Source of the DNA: Ulva prolifera
Taxonomy: Eukaryota; Chlorophyta; Ulvophyceae; Ulvales; Ulvaceae
Length of the DNA: 64,000 nt
Assembly (NCBI GenBank): GCA_023078555.1
Contig: CM041203.1
Coordinates: forward strand, 1,684,981-1,748,980
Direction: 5' to 3'
In this document: positions 1-12,200 of the stretch, piece by piece
Layout: the number at the start of each line of letters is the position of its first letter
Numbering within the stretch: the stretch's first letter is position 1
Program-made: the position numbers and the translations under genes
The notes under the pieces: generated by a model
Told to the model about the DNA's origin: nothing
What the model saw: the letters and a program-made list of their open reading frames with translations, nothing else
The model's database searches: none

Positions 1-207
1 TGCAAGAACATGGGGGTTGACATCATGTCAGAAAAGGCACTCCTGGTCCTGGCAGAGGAGAACCAGGATGTGTACATGGCAGGCAGGAACATCGCCAAGC
101 TCACAATGAACACAGCAAATTGCTTGCGCGTCACAGATGTTCTTGGTGCAGATAAAATCATCATTGAGAAGGCAGCCCTGGATGCAATCTCCACCAAGTT
201 TGCGTAG
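1..207 (+). CDS. Plastid large-subunit ribosomal protein uL4, C-terminal end (partial)
   Basis: Frame 1 is open from the first base to a TAG at 205-207. The peptide fits the C-terminal end of bacterial/plastid uL4: a hydrophobic strand (ALLVLAEENQDVYMAGRNI), then a Leu-x-Val-x-Asp-x-Leu-x-Ala-Asp-Lys block (LRVTDVLGADKIIIEKAAL) ending in a short helix. uL4 lines the early peptide exit tunnel of the ribosome. Only about 68 residues lie in the window; the N-terminus is upstream. Identity rests on this conserved end alone. It could be the mitochondrial paralogue rather than the plastid one, although the Ala-Asp-Lys form is typical of plastid/cyanobacterial L4. Confidence 0.72.
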   Translation, partial: CKNMGVDIMSEKALLVLAEENQDVYMAGRNIAKLTMNTANCLRVTDVLGADKIIIEKAALDAISTKFA

Positions 208-1119
208 CTCTGTAACCCAAGAAGGCTGTGTAGCGGACGAGCTGGTCAATGCGACTCACGTCTTCTGGTTAGTGTGATGGCCTCACCTGGCATCATGTGC
301 TGCATCTTTGGTTTCCATTCTCTCCTTTAGCACATGCATTTGTGCCACTGACGCAGCGGTTCATGTCTGATGTCACGTCTGCGATGTGCTCTGCTTCATC
401 ATAAAGGCCGACGACAAGACAGTTTTCGTGTGGATTTATGTAGAAGCGGGAGAGACACAGAGTACCCTTTCGGGCAGCGTCTACCTATGGGTTCAGTGAC
501 TTCCCCTGATCCCGAGCAACCCATGTCCGATGATCCTGCAGCACCAGCTGGGACTTTGCCTCGTTCTCTGATCCGATACATGTGTGCGTGTACTCTCAGG
601 GACACAGCGCAGAGTTTTGACGGAGGGTAGCAGTCCACAAAAGCACAACATGTGACATCCTAACAGAACACGGCCTTTCCTTCCTGACATCCATATGGAG
701 CAGTGCATGATACTAGGTATGCAAACATGATCACACGAACTGTATGGCATAGACACGCCTTCACAGAGCTGCCCTGCTGCAGTTTGTGCTTGTACATATC
801 ACTGTGCTGTTTTCATTCCGCTTTTTGAGAAGCAAACCTCTCCCCATTTCGGCGCCTTCCTGTTCTTAACCGGCTAAAAGACCACCATTGACTCGATGCT
901 CTTAGGTGCAGAGCTTCCGGTCACCGCACTTCGAAATACACTTACTGTACAATTGCCCACTGACAAGTCTGGGACGGGGACTGATCAAGGCTGGATCTGA
1001 ATTGCGAGGCTCTGAAGCATGCACATCTGATACTCCCCATAATGCAGTATCTGGTTGTTCGATCGGCGTGGCTACATACATGAACCCCCGGGCATCAGTT
1101 TACCAACCGTTGGCAGACG
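208..1119. other. Intergenic stretch, no gene seen
   Basis: Between the uL4 stop and the 3' end of the next minus-strand gene I find no reading frame with coding character. The open frames here are short, use both strands equally and lack recognisable motifs. The two genes are convergent, so this stretch should hold both 3' untranslated regions. Confidence 0.5.
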
Positions 1120-2246
1120 TCATGGTGCTCGGGATGCACGCAGTGATGATACAAATTCGTCCACGACTTCCTTGGTCACGACATCACCGCCTGACTCCCG
1201 AAACTTGTTCATGTGGGCCTTGAACAGGTTGGTGAACTCCCGCATCGCCCGTGCCCCATTGATCACAGTCTGGCGAGGCAAGTTGGCTTCTAGACGCTGC
1301 ATGCCTTCCTCCTCCGTGGCAACTCCTGTTGCATCCCTGAAAAATCCAACACGTGCTGTGAAGGCTCTAGCCTACCAACAATAACCGCTTGAGCATTGCA
1401 AGTAGGTGTTGTGACGGCAATTCCATGGCAAATCCATGACCATGAGCAGAGCAGACATCAAGAAAATGCAGGATGCGACATGGCTGCATGAACATGGCTT
1501 CTAGGTCGGTAGCAGATGTAGAGGGCGATGTATCGTCTTCTGCCGAGGTGCGTGCTCAGGAAGAGGTCCGCACTGCAGCTCACTCATCTGGCGCTCCAGG
1601 AATTCTGATGCAGTCACAACCTCGTCCTCCTCCTCACTCTCTTCTGCATACACCTTCAGGGCCTCCGCTGCATCCTCCCAGGTGTCCCCTTGGACCCGCC
1701 ATGCCATACATGCCTCCGAGCCCAGGTCTTTTAAGACCCGTGGTGACAGGAATGTCACCTGGCATTGCTCGGCCTCAAATTCCCCATGCTGTTCGTAATC
1801 TATCACATATATGATCTCACCAGCAGCGTCGCGGTTGGGCTCTCCAGCCTCATCTTTCACAGTGTCCGAAATTCTGCCGGGCCACCACTGCAGCAGGAGC
1901 TGTCGACCTTGTCAGTCGTGAGTAAGGTAACCTTGTTGTAACAGTATATTCGCAGATACACAATTAATTGTATCCGGGCCAGCACTGCTAGGGATTCTAA
2001 CTGTCAGAATAGGTCCGCTGGACCGTTGTAAGCATCCTGTAGAGGCACAAAGACACTGCGGCACCCGCTTGACACAGTTTATGTGCAAGCCAGGCTAAGC
2101 TCACGCGGTATATTGATTAGAAGACGACAGAGCTGCACAGCAGGGTGACCTCTCCCAAGGCGGATGTCCTTGCTCAGGCGAAAGCGCACCAAATTTGTCG
2201 TCTCTTCCAGTTCTGTGCCCTCATTCTTGATGATGGTCCAGTACAC
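1120..2246 (-). CDS. Unrecognised protein, C-terminal exons
   Basis: Three minus-strand exons join with matching phases: 2246-2150 (VYWTIIKNEGTELEETTN...), 1853-1584 (DEAGEPNRDAAGEIIYVI...) and 1325-1120 (VATEEEGMQRLEANLPRQ..., stop at 1120). Introns start GTCAC and GTGAGC and end in AG. The product is an acidic, helix-rich segment of about 190 residues with a Glu/Asp patch (EESEEEDEVV) and a basic amphipathic tail containing FTNLFKAHMNKFRESGGD. I do not recognise the family. The 5' exons must lie above 2246, but I could not identify them. The exon chain is supported by phase and by non-random composition, not by homology. The GTCAC donor is weak. Confidence 0.5.
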
Positions 2247-2312
2247 CTGGAGCAAACATGGCGCAGACTTACTTACACTCATTGGAAGGTGTGCACGATG
2301 CCTCAACATCAT

Positions 2313-3290
2313 CCATCATGCATGCTCACCTCAATCACCTTGCCTTTGTACTGACATGTGTCGAAGCAAGCGTCTGCCGGCCCATTGGGTACAACGCTTG
2401 GCTTCTCTTCAGGCGCGCCTTCTGCGTGCTGTTCCATCGCGGGGAAATGCGACGTTTAAATTCTGGACTAGCAGAGGTGCAAGGGAACCTCGACACGGAT
2501 TCTATCGTACGTCCACATCATGTTCGCTCCGACCGTGAGCAAAGCTGCTTCATTCTGTGGCGCGCTGCCCCGATAAAGCCAGGTGCAATACTGCATGCAT
2601 GATTGACAATGCCACCGGTATCGACGTTACTAGCTGCAGGCTACTGTCCACTCCACATGTCGAGCGCATAAGACGCTTGCATCCTGATCTGAGACCGCGT
2701 ATGTGAAATGGACGACGGCACGGGAATGGACGTCACGCCGATTGTCCGCGTATACATGTTTGCACCCGTTGTAGCACACAGACAGGTTGATATGAAAGCA
2801 ATGCTGCAGCATTAGTGCTTGAGAATCGTCGAATGTCTATTCCTGGGTGCGATGGGGCAAGCCTTTCCCGGCCAGGCTCGTTCGGAGCATGGGCACAATC
2901 CAACCGGCTCCGGGCAAGCAGCCGAGGCTCCGGTATCAGCGATTCAGCAGTTCTTGAATGATCACGACAATGACTCCGTCTGCGGAACAGATTTGGTAGC
3001 ACTCTTTGTTCCACTGCGCGGTTGGCCCTCCGACAGCTGCTGTACTGTGCTGAGTTTGTTGCCATGCAGGACCACACCACGCAGCGGGCTGGCAATCTTT
3101 CAGGCACTTCAGCGAGCCACATCAATGACACACGTGGTGTGAGTGCTCAGAATCAACAAGGCCATCAGAGACCCGGATCTGTATCAGATGCAGTCTCGCC
3201 ATCTGTAACACCAAAGCCAGCCGATGTACGACACATTCATTTGAAACTATCCCACAGCTCTCTGAGTTACCGTTGTAGAAGTTTTGGTGC
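2313..3290. other. Unassigned stretch between divergent genes
   Basis: This should contain the missing 5' exons of the minus-strand gene ending at 1120 and the promoter or first exon of the plus-strand BRCT gene. A plus-strand frame beginning MQDHTTQRAGNLSG near 3064 is Ser/Thr/Gln-rich and could be a first exon of the BRCT gene, but no splice junction was convincing. Confidence 0.35.
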
Positions 3291-6200
3291 ATGACAGCTC
3301 ACGTCGCCTACGTCATTCAGGAAGATGCTGATTTGATGGTTCCTGGGGATGTCCCCACTAGCACGCCACCGCTGCCTGGCACATGGAGGCGTCGCAAGCG
3401 CCACGGCCCATGGGCGCTGCGCCCTCCACCCACGTTAGAAATGCCTCAAGATGATTCACAACCTGCGCAACTGCCCGCAGCCCACCAGCTTCAGCCGGGT
3501 GGTGCCACAGATGCGGCAGGTGCTCTAGATGATGACCTCACACCCCCCCAGGCGACAGCGACCGAGCGCACCGCCCGAATCCCGGGAGGATTCGGGTCGC
3601 AGCTGCCAGCCACTAGAGACACCGCCACTGCCAGCGGAATAGCTGCGTCACCTTCCGCTGGCGCTGTCGCCAGTAGTGGCATGGCACGAGGCACAGAAGC
3701 GGGCCCAGATGAGCGGGCATCGCTGGCTGAGGCGTCCATGTCCATCGCAAACACAGAGATCCAGTCAACTGTTGGCACAGAGCCCTCCCTAGACCTACAC
3801 GCCATCCCGGCCACAGAGCTGCAGAACCCGATAGGCTTCTCGGAGCCCCCCGACACAGCGCCGGCGACCATTCCGGACACAGTGCCGCAGTCGGAGTGTA
3901 TGGGGCGGTCTCGTCGGCTACAGCAGGGTCTAGACACGCGGCTCGCTGCCCCCGCGCTAGCCAGCGCTCACTCTGACAGGGGCGCACACGGCACCCCCGC
4001 CAGTGACGTGGACGTCACGCCTCTGACTGACGCGACGGCACCTGGGGATGGAGCTGCAGGTGCAACTGATAGAGGTGGGTGGGGAAGATCGGGGCGGGTG
4101 CGGGCACGTTCCCGGCACACGATGCCTGGATCGAGTGGGGGAGCCGCGCGGACCCCGCACCTCGGCGGCGCATCGGAGGCCGGCAGCGACCGGCCGCGCT
4201 CCGGGGGCACGGCAATCCAGGAGGATGCGGACACGGCCACCCCCGGCACACAGCCGACGCCGCTCCTGACACAAGTCGAGCCAACGGAGGAGCCCGCAGC
4301 GGAGCTGGGCTCGTTTGGTGTGGGAGAGGGGGGGAGCGTGGGAGGTAGCCTGGGGGCTTCTGCTCACGACCGGACAGATACCGCCGGCGGGGGCCCGGAT
4401 GAGGGGGCCGCAGAGGGGCTGCAGGGGAGCGGCGTGGCGGCCTCGGCGCTGGCCTCAGACGCTGCTGAGGCCGTGCGGGAAACGCCATCAGCCTCAGGGG
4501 CGTCCGATGGGGAGGGTGATCAAGCGGACGAGGCGCGGGCAGAGCAGGCAGGTGTGTGGCGGGCCTGTCAAAGTCAGTGTGTGGCTGCTGTGTGTGCAGA
4601 GGCATGCCCACCGCCGCTTGCACGCCATCATGTGTTGGCCCGTGGCTGCTGCTACGGCTGCGGTGCCAATTAGTGGTGAAGGGCGCCCAACGCGGACTGT
4701 TGACGCAGTATCGTGCTTCTGAGGCTGTGACCTTTTCCGATTGTACGCGTTGCATAATTCCCGATGTACCGCCGTGCACAGCCCTCGCAGGCCCGGTGTG
4801 TGGAGGAACAGCATACACAGAGTTGTAGCACATACAGAGTAGCCCTCTTTCTAAAGCCGCCCCACGCACAGTCAACAGAAGGAGGTGGTTGCTGTAGATG
4901 ATCCAGCAGAGAGCTTTGCGCCGGCTGCGGCTGGGGCCGCGCCGGAGCCGAGCGGCGCGAGCCGTGCAGCGGCGACTGCGGCGGCGGCCGGCGGCGGGTC
5001 AGAGCCGCAGGCCGGCGCAATGGGCGTCGACACCCAGATGCTCCTGACGCAGCCTATGGACGAAGCTGACCTGAACGTGCGTCGCGCCGCTGGTGCACGA
5101 AAAAGCCCTCAGCCGCTGTTGCAGTGCGGTCGAGAAGGCTGTCCCTGCTTTGCTTGTTCCCTCAGGTCGCAGCGGCGACCGGCAGACCTCGCATCAGTGG
5201 GATGGCTGCCACCGGTGTGTGACTCCGAGATGTATACAGCGCTCATGCTGCATGCAGGCGGCGTTTGCGGGTGTTGGCGATCTCGCAAAGCAGCTGTGCA
5301 AGGGTGTTGGGCGGTCCCCGGTGCCGTCCCCCGCGAAACCTGCGCCGCAACCGGCGCCTCCCACGCCGCAGCGCCGGCGCCGGGGCACAGGCGCCGGCGA
5401 GGTCACATCCCCGATGCGCGTTCCCACGCACGCGCCGACCACCCCGGCCGGCGCTGGCGCGCCCAGCCAGGAACTGCGGGGGTCCCGCGAACTGCTGCAG
5501 CAGCGCGACCTTGTCGCGTCGCAGCACAGCAGCGAGCACTCACCACAGCCGCGCAAGAACGGCCGCACCAAGGCGCAACGGCTCGCCGCAACGCAGTCGC
5601 CGGTGCAGCCGAGCCCTCAGAAGGGCTCACAGGGGTCCCCCCTGCGACGCTTGAGCGCGCGGAGGCGCTTCCCGCCTGCAGCAGCGCTGGATGCGGATCC
5701 CGGCAGCCAGGGTGTGGCTGCAGAGATCCCTGCAGCTGCAGCCAATGAGGCTGGCTCGGGAGGCGCAGGGGGTGAGATGGCGGTGGCGGCGGAGGAGGAC
5801 CGCGATGCCAATGCGGCCGACGACCGCAGCGCAGCGGCTGAGAATGGGGCAGTGGCGGCGCAGGTGCCGACTCGGGTGTCAAAGCGTGCGCGGCGGGTGA
5901 CAGCCGCGGCGCGGGCGGGGGCGGAGCAGGCCGCCGCGAGGGCCGCGGGCCGTGAGAGTCCGTCAGGGGTGCGGAAGTCCGCACGAGCACCCAAGTCCGC
6001 TCCTGCAACTGTCGCTGTGGCTGAGGGTGGTCGGGGGAAGCGGCGGCGGCAGGCGGCCGCCGGCACTCCGCCGGCGCTGGTGTCAGAGGCGGTGCTGACT
6101 GCTGCTGCCGCGCGCTCCCCGGTGCCGCCAGGCCTCGAGACGCAAGCGGCCGTCGTGGCGTTGAATGACCTGCGGGGTGTGTCACGTCCCATTGTGGATG

Positions 6201-8913
6201 TGCCGGCGGCCACTGCTACTGCAGTGCTGGGTCCAGACGCCGGTGGCGCTGAGGTGGCGGCGGCAGGGGCGGGTGGGTCGCCGGTGGTGCCACGGAAACG
6301 GCGGCGGGCTGCCGCGCGGTCAAGCCTGCGCAGTCTGAGTCCGATGCAAACTGGCAGGGGCGGTGCGCAGCGCGCCGATGAGGCTGATGTGGTGGCTTGG
6401 GTGGCGCCAGGGAGCGACGGGCCGGAGGCTGCTGGCGCCAATGTGGACGCGGCAGATGCCGATGCGAAGGCCGCGAGTGGCAGCGGTGGGGAGGGCGCGG
6501 ACGCTGGCCTGGCAGATGTGGCAGGTGATGTGGCAGAGGCGCATGTGGAGGATGTCGCCAACACGCGGCCGGACGCAGCTGAACCGGACGTAGAGGCAGA
6601 GGTCGAACGGGCGCCGGCTGTGGGCAGGCGGGGCGTGAAGCGGGGGCCCTCGAAGCAGAAGGCGGGAGGTGGCGGGAGAAAGGTGGCTAAGGTGGCGCCG
6701 TCTCGGCTGCAGCGGCAGCGCGCCGCGGCGGCGGCGGCTGAAATGGCTGGCCTGGAAGATGACCTTGATGACGAGCTGCCGGTGGAAGATAGTGCTGCTG
6801 AGGCGGAAGTGGCCATGGTGGCCTCTGCTGTGGACGAGCACGCCGAGCCTGCTGCTGCACTCGCGCCCCTGGCCCCGCTTCCACCTGCATCGCCAGAACC
6901 GGAAGCAGACGCTCAGGAAGAAGCAGCACCGGCCGCAGGGAAACGAGGCAAAAGTAAGGGGGGCTCAAAGAAGAAGGCAGGAGGTGGCGGCAGGAAGGTG
7001 GCCAAGGTGGCAGAGCCCCGGCTGCAGCGCCGCCGCACCGCGGCAGCAGCAGTGGTCAACACTCATGGCCTGGAAGACGACGGCTGTGACGACGTTCCAG
7101 AGGCGGACGCTGCGGCGGAAGCGGCGCGGGCCTCTGCCGTGGATGAACAGGCAGAGCCGGAGGAGCCTGAGGAGCCACAGGCCCCTCCACCGCCTGGGCC
7201 GTCGTCGCCCGCTGACTCACCTTTGCCCCCGGAGCCGGCTGCCGAGCCTGAGTGCGAGCCAGTTGCTGCGGAGCCACAGCCGCGGCGGCGGGGGGCCAAG
7301 GGCGCGCCTCGGAAGAAGGCTGCGGCGGGAGCCAAGGGTGCAGCAAAGCTCTCGTCCGCACGGCGCGGAGCGCCGGAGCCGGCGGCATGGCTGCCGGCAC
7401 CGGCGCTGGTGCCCGCGACGCCCAGTCGCACGCCGGCGTCGCAGGCCACGCGCAGCCGCCGCAGCCGAACGGCCGCCCCGAGCAGCCGCACGCAGACGCC
7501 GGCGGCCACGCAGGCGAGCAGCGAGGCCGGCGGGGCCGCCACCCCGGCGCCCTCCCCCTTGCGCACCCGGGAACCTCTCGTGCTGCTGTCCATGTGCGCC
7601 ACCACACTTGTTGCCCTTTCTGCGCAGCAGCCCTGCCCTCCCCCCCTCCCCTCCAGATCTCCTGGTCTCGCTCTGGCCATGCCGCAGCTGAACTGCATGC
7701 CAGGTGCCTGCTGCCCAGCTGTGGAGGTGCGTTCATGACTGTCACGACGTGCTGTCAAAGACTTACTCCCTGTTCCGATCGTGCCGGGAGAAACTTCGTG
7801 GAGCCTCCAGAACCGACGAGGCAGTGCAACACAGCGCATCCTCCCTGGCATCCGTTGCATTTTGCTCTGCGGTCTCCCCCTCACACGGCGCCATCACAGC
7901 ATGCATGTCCCCACATCGGCCCCTCCTGCCGCTCCCCCCTACACTGCCCCCACACTGCGCGTCAGTGACCTCCCCTCCGCCATGCATGCAGGGGCCTGAA
8001 GGTGCCGCGCAAGCTCAAGCGCAAGGCGGCCGCGGCGCGCTTCCGCATCGTCGAGCACGAGCCCGACGCCGTTGTGCCGGACTTCACGCACTACGTCGCT
8101 CAGGAGCTCGTCCTCTCGCTGCACGTGCTCCTCGCGCTCGCGAGCGGCCGCCCGGTTGTCAGCATGGACTGGCTCGAGGCCTCGATCGAGAGCGGCACGG
8201 CAGCGCCGGCCGCGAAGTACCTGCTGGACGACTTCAGGGCGGAGAAGAAGTACGGGTTTGTGCTGCGCACGACGCTGGAGTCCGCGAAGCGCAGCACGCT
8301 GCTGGAGGGTGCGGGCCCCCCTCGCATGCAGCGGCTCCGGGTGGCGCGCCGACCGGCAGACGCTGCGTTCTGATTCATGTATTCACGTAACCGTGTGGGT
8401 GGGTGCATCCGTGCCCTGCGTCAATGCCTGCGCTCACCCTCACAACAGCCTGGATATCTGGGGGCTGATTGCCTGTGATCTCTGTGGAGCCCATGCGTGC
8501 TCAGCCCTCCATCGTCAGGTGCTCGCATGCGCGTTCAATCCTGGCGCGTTCTTGTTGTGTCTGAGGCACGTGTGCCGGTGGTGAGCAGTGTGTGTGGTGC
8601 TGGTGTAGGTCACCTGTGCTGCATCTCAGAGGAGCTGCTGGAGTCCGAGAAGGACGGGGGGGCAGGCCTGCAGCTCGTGGTGAAGGCGGCGCTTGGTAGC
8701 GAGGGCATGCTGGTGGAGTCGGAACGCGAGATGTGCCTCGTGATGGCGGACACGGCGGAGGGCGAGGAGATGCCTCCGGTTGTGCTGGTGAAGGATGGCG
8801 AGAAGTGTGACAACCGCTTTCCGGATGGCGGCGTGGAGGTCTGGACGCGGGCGCAGTTTGTGCAGGCGGTCTCGCGGGCGGGTTTCGAGGGGCAGCCCTA
8901 CTTCTATACGTGA
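3291..8913 (+). CDS. C-terminal tandem-BRCT protein, MDC1/PTIP-like DNA-damage mediator
   Basis: Phase-consistent exons are 3291-4547, 4879-5076, 5258-7593, 7992-8308 and 8609-8913 (about 1,470 residues if the ATG at 3291 is the start). The end is a BRCT pair. BRCT1 starts PLVLLSMGLKVPRKLKRK across the 7593/7992 junction and carries VVPDFTHYVA and the hallmark GRPVVSMDWLEASIESG. BRCT2 follows the 8308/8609 junction and ends QAVSRAGFEGQPYFYT. Tandem BRCTs bind phosphoserine partners at DNA breaks. The remaining ~1,250 residues are predicted disordered, rich in Ala, Pro and Glu, with basic Lys/Arg-Gly clusters. A DTQMLLTQP segment (exon 2) resembles the DTQ motifs of plant MDC1-like proteins. 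Exon 1 to 2 joins in phase only with a GC donor (CAG|GCAGGT). The first exon may be incomplete. The BRCT identity is firm; the orthologue name is inference. Confidence 0.82.
6650..7370 (+). repeat. Internal protein repeat in the BRCT gene, about 105-aa period
   Basis: Two copies of a Lys/Gly block followed by a Leu-Gln-Arg/Ala helix and an acidic tail start near 6655 and 6970. Both read K-x-A-GGGGRKVAKVA, then RLQR, then a Gly-Leu-Glu-Asp-Asp acidic patch, then a SAVDE-AEP segment. The offset is 315 nt. A shorter, decayed third copy (RRRGAKGAPRKKAAAGAKGA) starts near 7288. They look like DNA-level duplications inside the disordered linker. Confidence 0.75.
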
Positions 8914-9100
8914 GTGCCTGGCTCGTAAGCGTGTCTCGAAATTGGAGGGCCGTGGGCTGTGGCTGGCAGGGCTTGCCTGCAGCTACCGTGACCATTGAAA
9001 TAGTCGCAGATAAGCATGTATTGTACACAGATGGTGCCACTAGCTTCGTACTGAAGCGCTGCACACAATTGTGCGGTTCGGCCTCTACAGGCATGGTAAG

Positions 9101-9105
9101 TGTAA
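9101..9105 (+). terminator. TGTAA, candidate poly(A) signal of the BRCT gene
   Basis: A TGTAA pentamer, the chlorophyte polyadenylation signal, lies about 190 nt after the BRCT stop codon and before the convergent VPS41 3' end. The motif is short, so chance is possible. Confidence 0.35.
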
Positions 9106-9201
9106 CCGGACGCCAGAAAATGACGTCACGCCCTTCAACCTCGGCCACTGTATTGCACCTCAGCCACTCTATTTGACGTCGCGCGGCCACTCCCAGTAAG
9201 A

Positions 9202-12200
9202 TCACTCGCTCCACAGGGTAAGGCCGTTGCCACACATCTGTGCCGCAGCCGCGGCCTCCTGCCGCAGCGCCTGCTGCGTCTCGGGCTCCAGCATCGCATG
9301 CATGCCGTCCACGCGCCGCTCCCCGGTGCCGGGCGCATGCAACGCGTCGAGCGCGGCGCTCATGTGCGCGGCGACCTGCGTCCGCATGCTCAGCTCGTGC
9401 CGGTGCTCTGGTGCGGCAAAGTGCGAGGCCTCGGGCGGCACCGCCGGCGCGTCGCACGGCGCCGACTCGCCCGTCAGGGTATCGTACAGCTCCCACGTCC
9501 CGGCCTGCCGGTGCCACATGTGCACGTATCGCAACGGCTCCTGCGCGCGCTGCAGCAGCCGCGTCGCGACGGCGACGCAGTCCGCGTCGATGATCTCGTT
9601 GCAGTGCTGCTTGAGCTGCACCATGGTGCGGAAGCGGCGCATGAGGGCCACAAGGCGCTGCGTGAGGCGCGGCACGCGGAGGTCGCTCGGGATGGCGCGC
9701 ACGAGCCGCACAGGGTCGACCTGGCCGCCGACCTGCTCCAGCAGCTCGCCGGTGAGCGCCGGGTCCTCCACGACGAGCGCGATGAGCTCGTCCCAGAGCT
9801 CGCTGTCGCCCTGGCTCGACACAAACGCGATCGCCTGCATGCATGCCGGGGGTGCATGCGCCGTTGTCGCGCCCCGGTGGTGGGATGGGCACTGCGGCGG
9901 GGCGTGGTGAGCATCGGGGTGCCGACGAACCCTACCTGCCGGCCTCATGCATGCTGTGTACAAGTGATGTTGCAGCTAGACGCTTTGCGTTGAGTCTGTG
10001 CATCACAGACGAAATGCATTGCCGGGATCCTTCATGCAGTACCGTGGTGGGAACCCATGTAGCACAGGTGATGCCTGATGCAGGCGTGCTAGGGAAAAGC
10101 CGTGAGTGCGGCATGTGTGGGGTCGCGCAGCACGCAGCGCGCACCTGGGGGAGGTCGTGGAGGCGGGAGATGATGAGGCGGAGGGCCTCGCTGGCGCGGC
10201 CGAGGCGGCCGAGGATGAAGACCTGCTCGCGCACAAGGCCGGCGTCGCGGCAGACGCGCAGCGCGCGGTCCTTGTGGAACTGCTTGCTGCTCTGCAGGAA
10301 CGGCAGCAGCTGCTCCTGCGCGAACTCCGCGTACAGCTCCACCTGCACCCCTCAGCCACCGCCCGTCACGTGCGTGCGGGGCCAGCCAATCTGCTGTGGC
10401 AGAACAACTCTCGGGCGGACGTATGCGGTGATGCCTGCTGGGAGTGCCGGACGCAAGTGGGATACATTCTGGGTGTGCTGTGCATGCTGAGCATGCGGTG
10501 CGTGCCTTTCCTGTGGCACTACCTGCCTCTCCGACTGCGTCCTTGCAGATTATCCTGGGGTGCTGTAAGGAGGAGCCGTTCGCTGCGGCGGTTGATTCCG
10601 TTCATCGTGCTGTGCATGCTGGGCCGCAATGTGCGCAGCAGCCTCACAGACCCGAGGCACCCATACAACGAACGGCCGCTCCGCGGATCGTGTGCGAGCG
10701 CCGACCACAAGCAGCGGCGCGCAGAGGGGCAGGGTGATGAGACACCCAGGCCGGCCAGGAGGGGCGCGCCTGGAGGTCATGCGAGGCGTGCGTCGCGCGC
10801 CGCTCCTTCACAAACAGCGTGTGCAGGTACGAGTACAGGCGGCGGCGCCAGGTACGGGCCTCCTCCGGCGTCGCGGCGCGCTCCTGCGCCGCCTGCAGCT
10901 GCGCCACCGCGTCCGCCGCCGGCACGGCGTCGGCGTTGTCGACGAGCAGCGCGACGGTGCGGTCGGCGTCGATGGCCATGAGCGGCGCCACACCGCGTGC
11001 CGCGGCCTCGTACAGGTGGAACTGCTCGATGTAGTCAAACACTCCGGGGGCCTCGATGCTGAGCCAGATGTCCAGCGCGCGCTGATGGTTGCCCTGCACA
11101 GCAGCATCGAGCACGTTGCAGTAGCACAAGCAGCAAGGTCGCACACACAACGCACAATGAGTGCGCTCGAGGCGCGGAGCATGCGGGAGCGCACTGCGCG
11201 CGTGAAGGTCGGGACCGCGCACACCGGAACCCTGACAGCTACACGTGACAGAATGAAGCCATGGTGTAGACTGGTAACTCTATGTATCAAAGGCGGCGGC
11301 AGGTGGCCAAGTCGCGAAGCAAGGGGGGGGGGGGGGGGGGGGGGAGATGTAAAACGCTGTACAGTGTACAAGGGGGCCGGGGGTCGCACCTGCACACTGT
11401 GCAGCTCGGCGAGCGCGCGCTGCATGTCGGACATCTCCGCCGCGGGGCACGTCTGCAGGTGGCGCGTAATAATCAAGGACACCTCGTCCGCGACGTCCGA
11501 GAGGATGCCGTGGGGCCAGCCCTTGAGCAGCGGCAGGAGGTCGCCGCCGCCGGCGCGGGCCTGCCGGTGCGGCACGAAGGAGGCCGCGACCATCGCGTAC
11601 GCCTGCCGGCCGAGGCGGGGCCGCGCCGTCGGCACGTGCGGCGCGAGCGCCGGCAGCTGCTGGCGCTGGTTGAATGTGAACACGACGCGCTCCCAGGCCT
11701 CGCCGTCGCTGCCGAGGTGCTCGCGCACCCACGCCACCGCGCCTGCAGCGCATGCGTGCGGCGGTCGCTGGGTGCGCTGAGGCGATGGGGTTGAGTTGTT
11801 GTGTTCAGCGGGCAAAGTCAAAGGGGAGGCGGGCAGCATTGCCGGAACCACGCATAAGAACAGAACCACCACCGCCACCGATGGATACAGGCACAGCACT
11901 TTGTGTGTGTGCGGGTCTGCGGCGGAACAGGGGCGGGTGGCCCACTGATCCAGAAGCCAAGAGGTTGTGCTGGATGCTGGCAGGTAGCGGAAACTATGTG
12001 CCACGGCACTTTGTTACAAAGAATGAAGAATAAAGCGAGCATCACACAGCGACATCTTGGGCACTGTGCTACAAGGACAAAGCCGGAGGGGCCGGTAGCA
12101 CCGCCAGGACAATGAGGAAGCACACTTGGACACTGTGTGCACATGGAGGCAATGGTGTGGATGTGGTGATGGCTGTGGAGGTGTCTTGAATGATTTGGTG

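Noticed and set aside
5617..6816. 400-codon minus-strand frame opposite the BRCT gene
   Set aside because: An Ala/Ser-rich mirror of the low-complexity plus-strand exon, with no splice signals or motifs.
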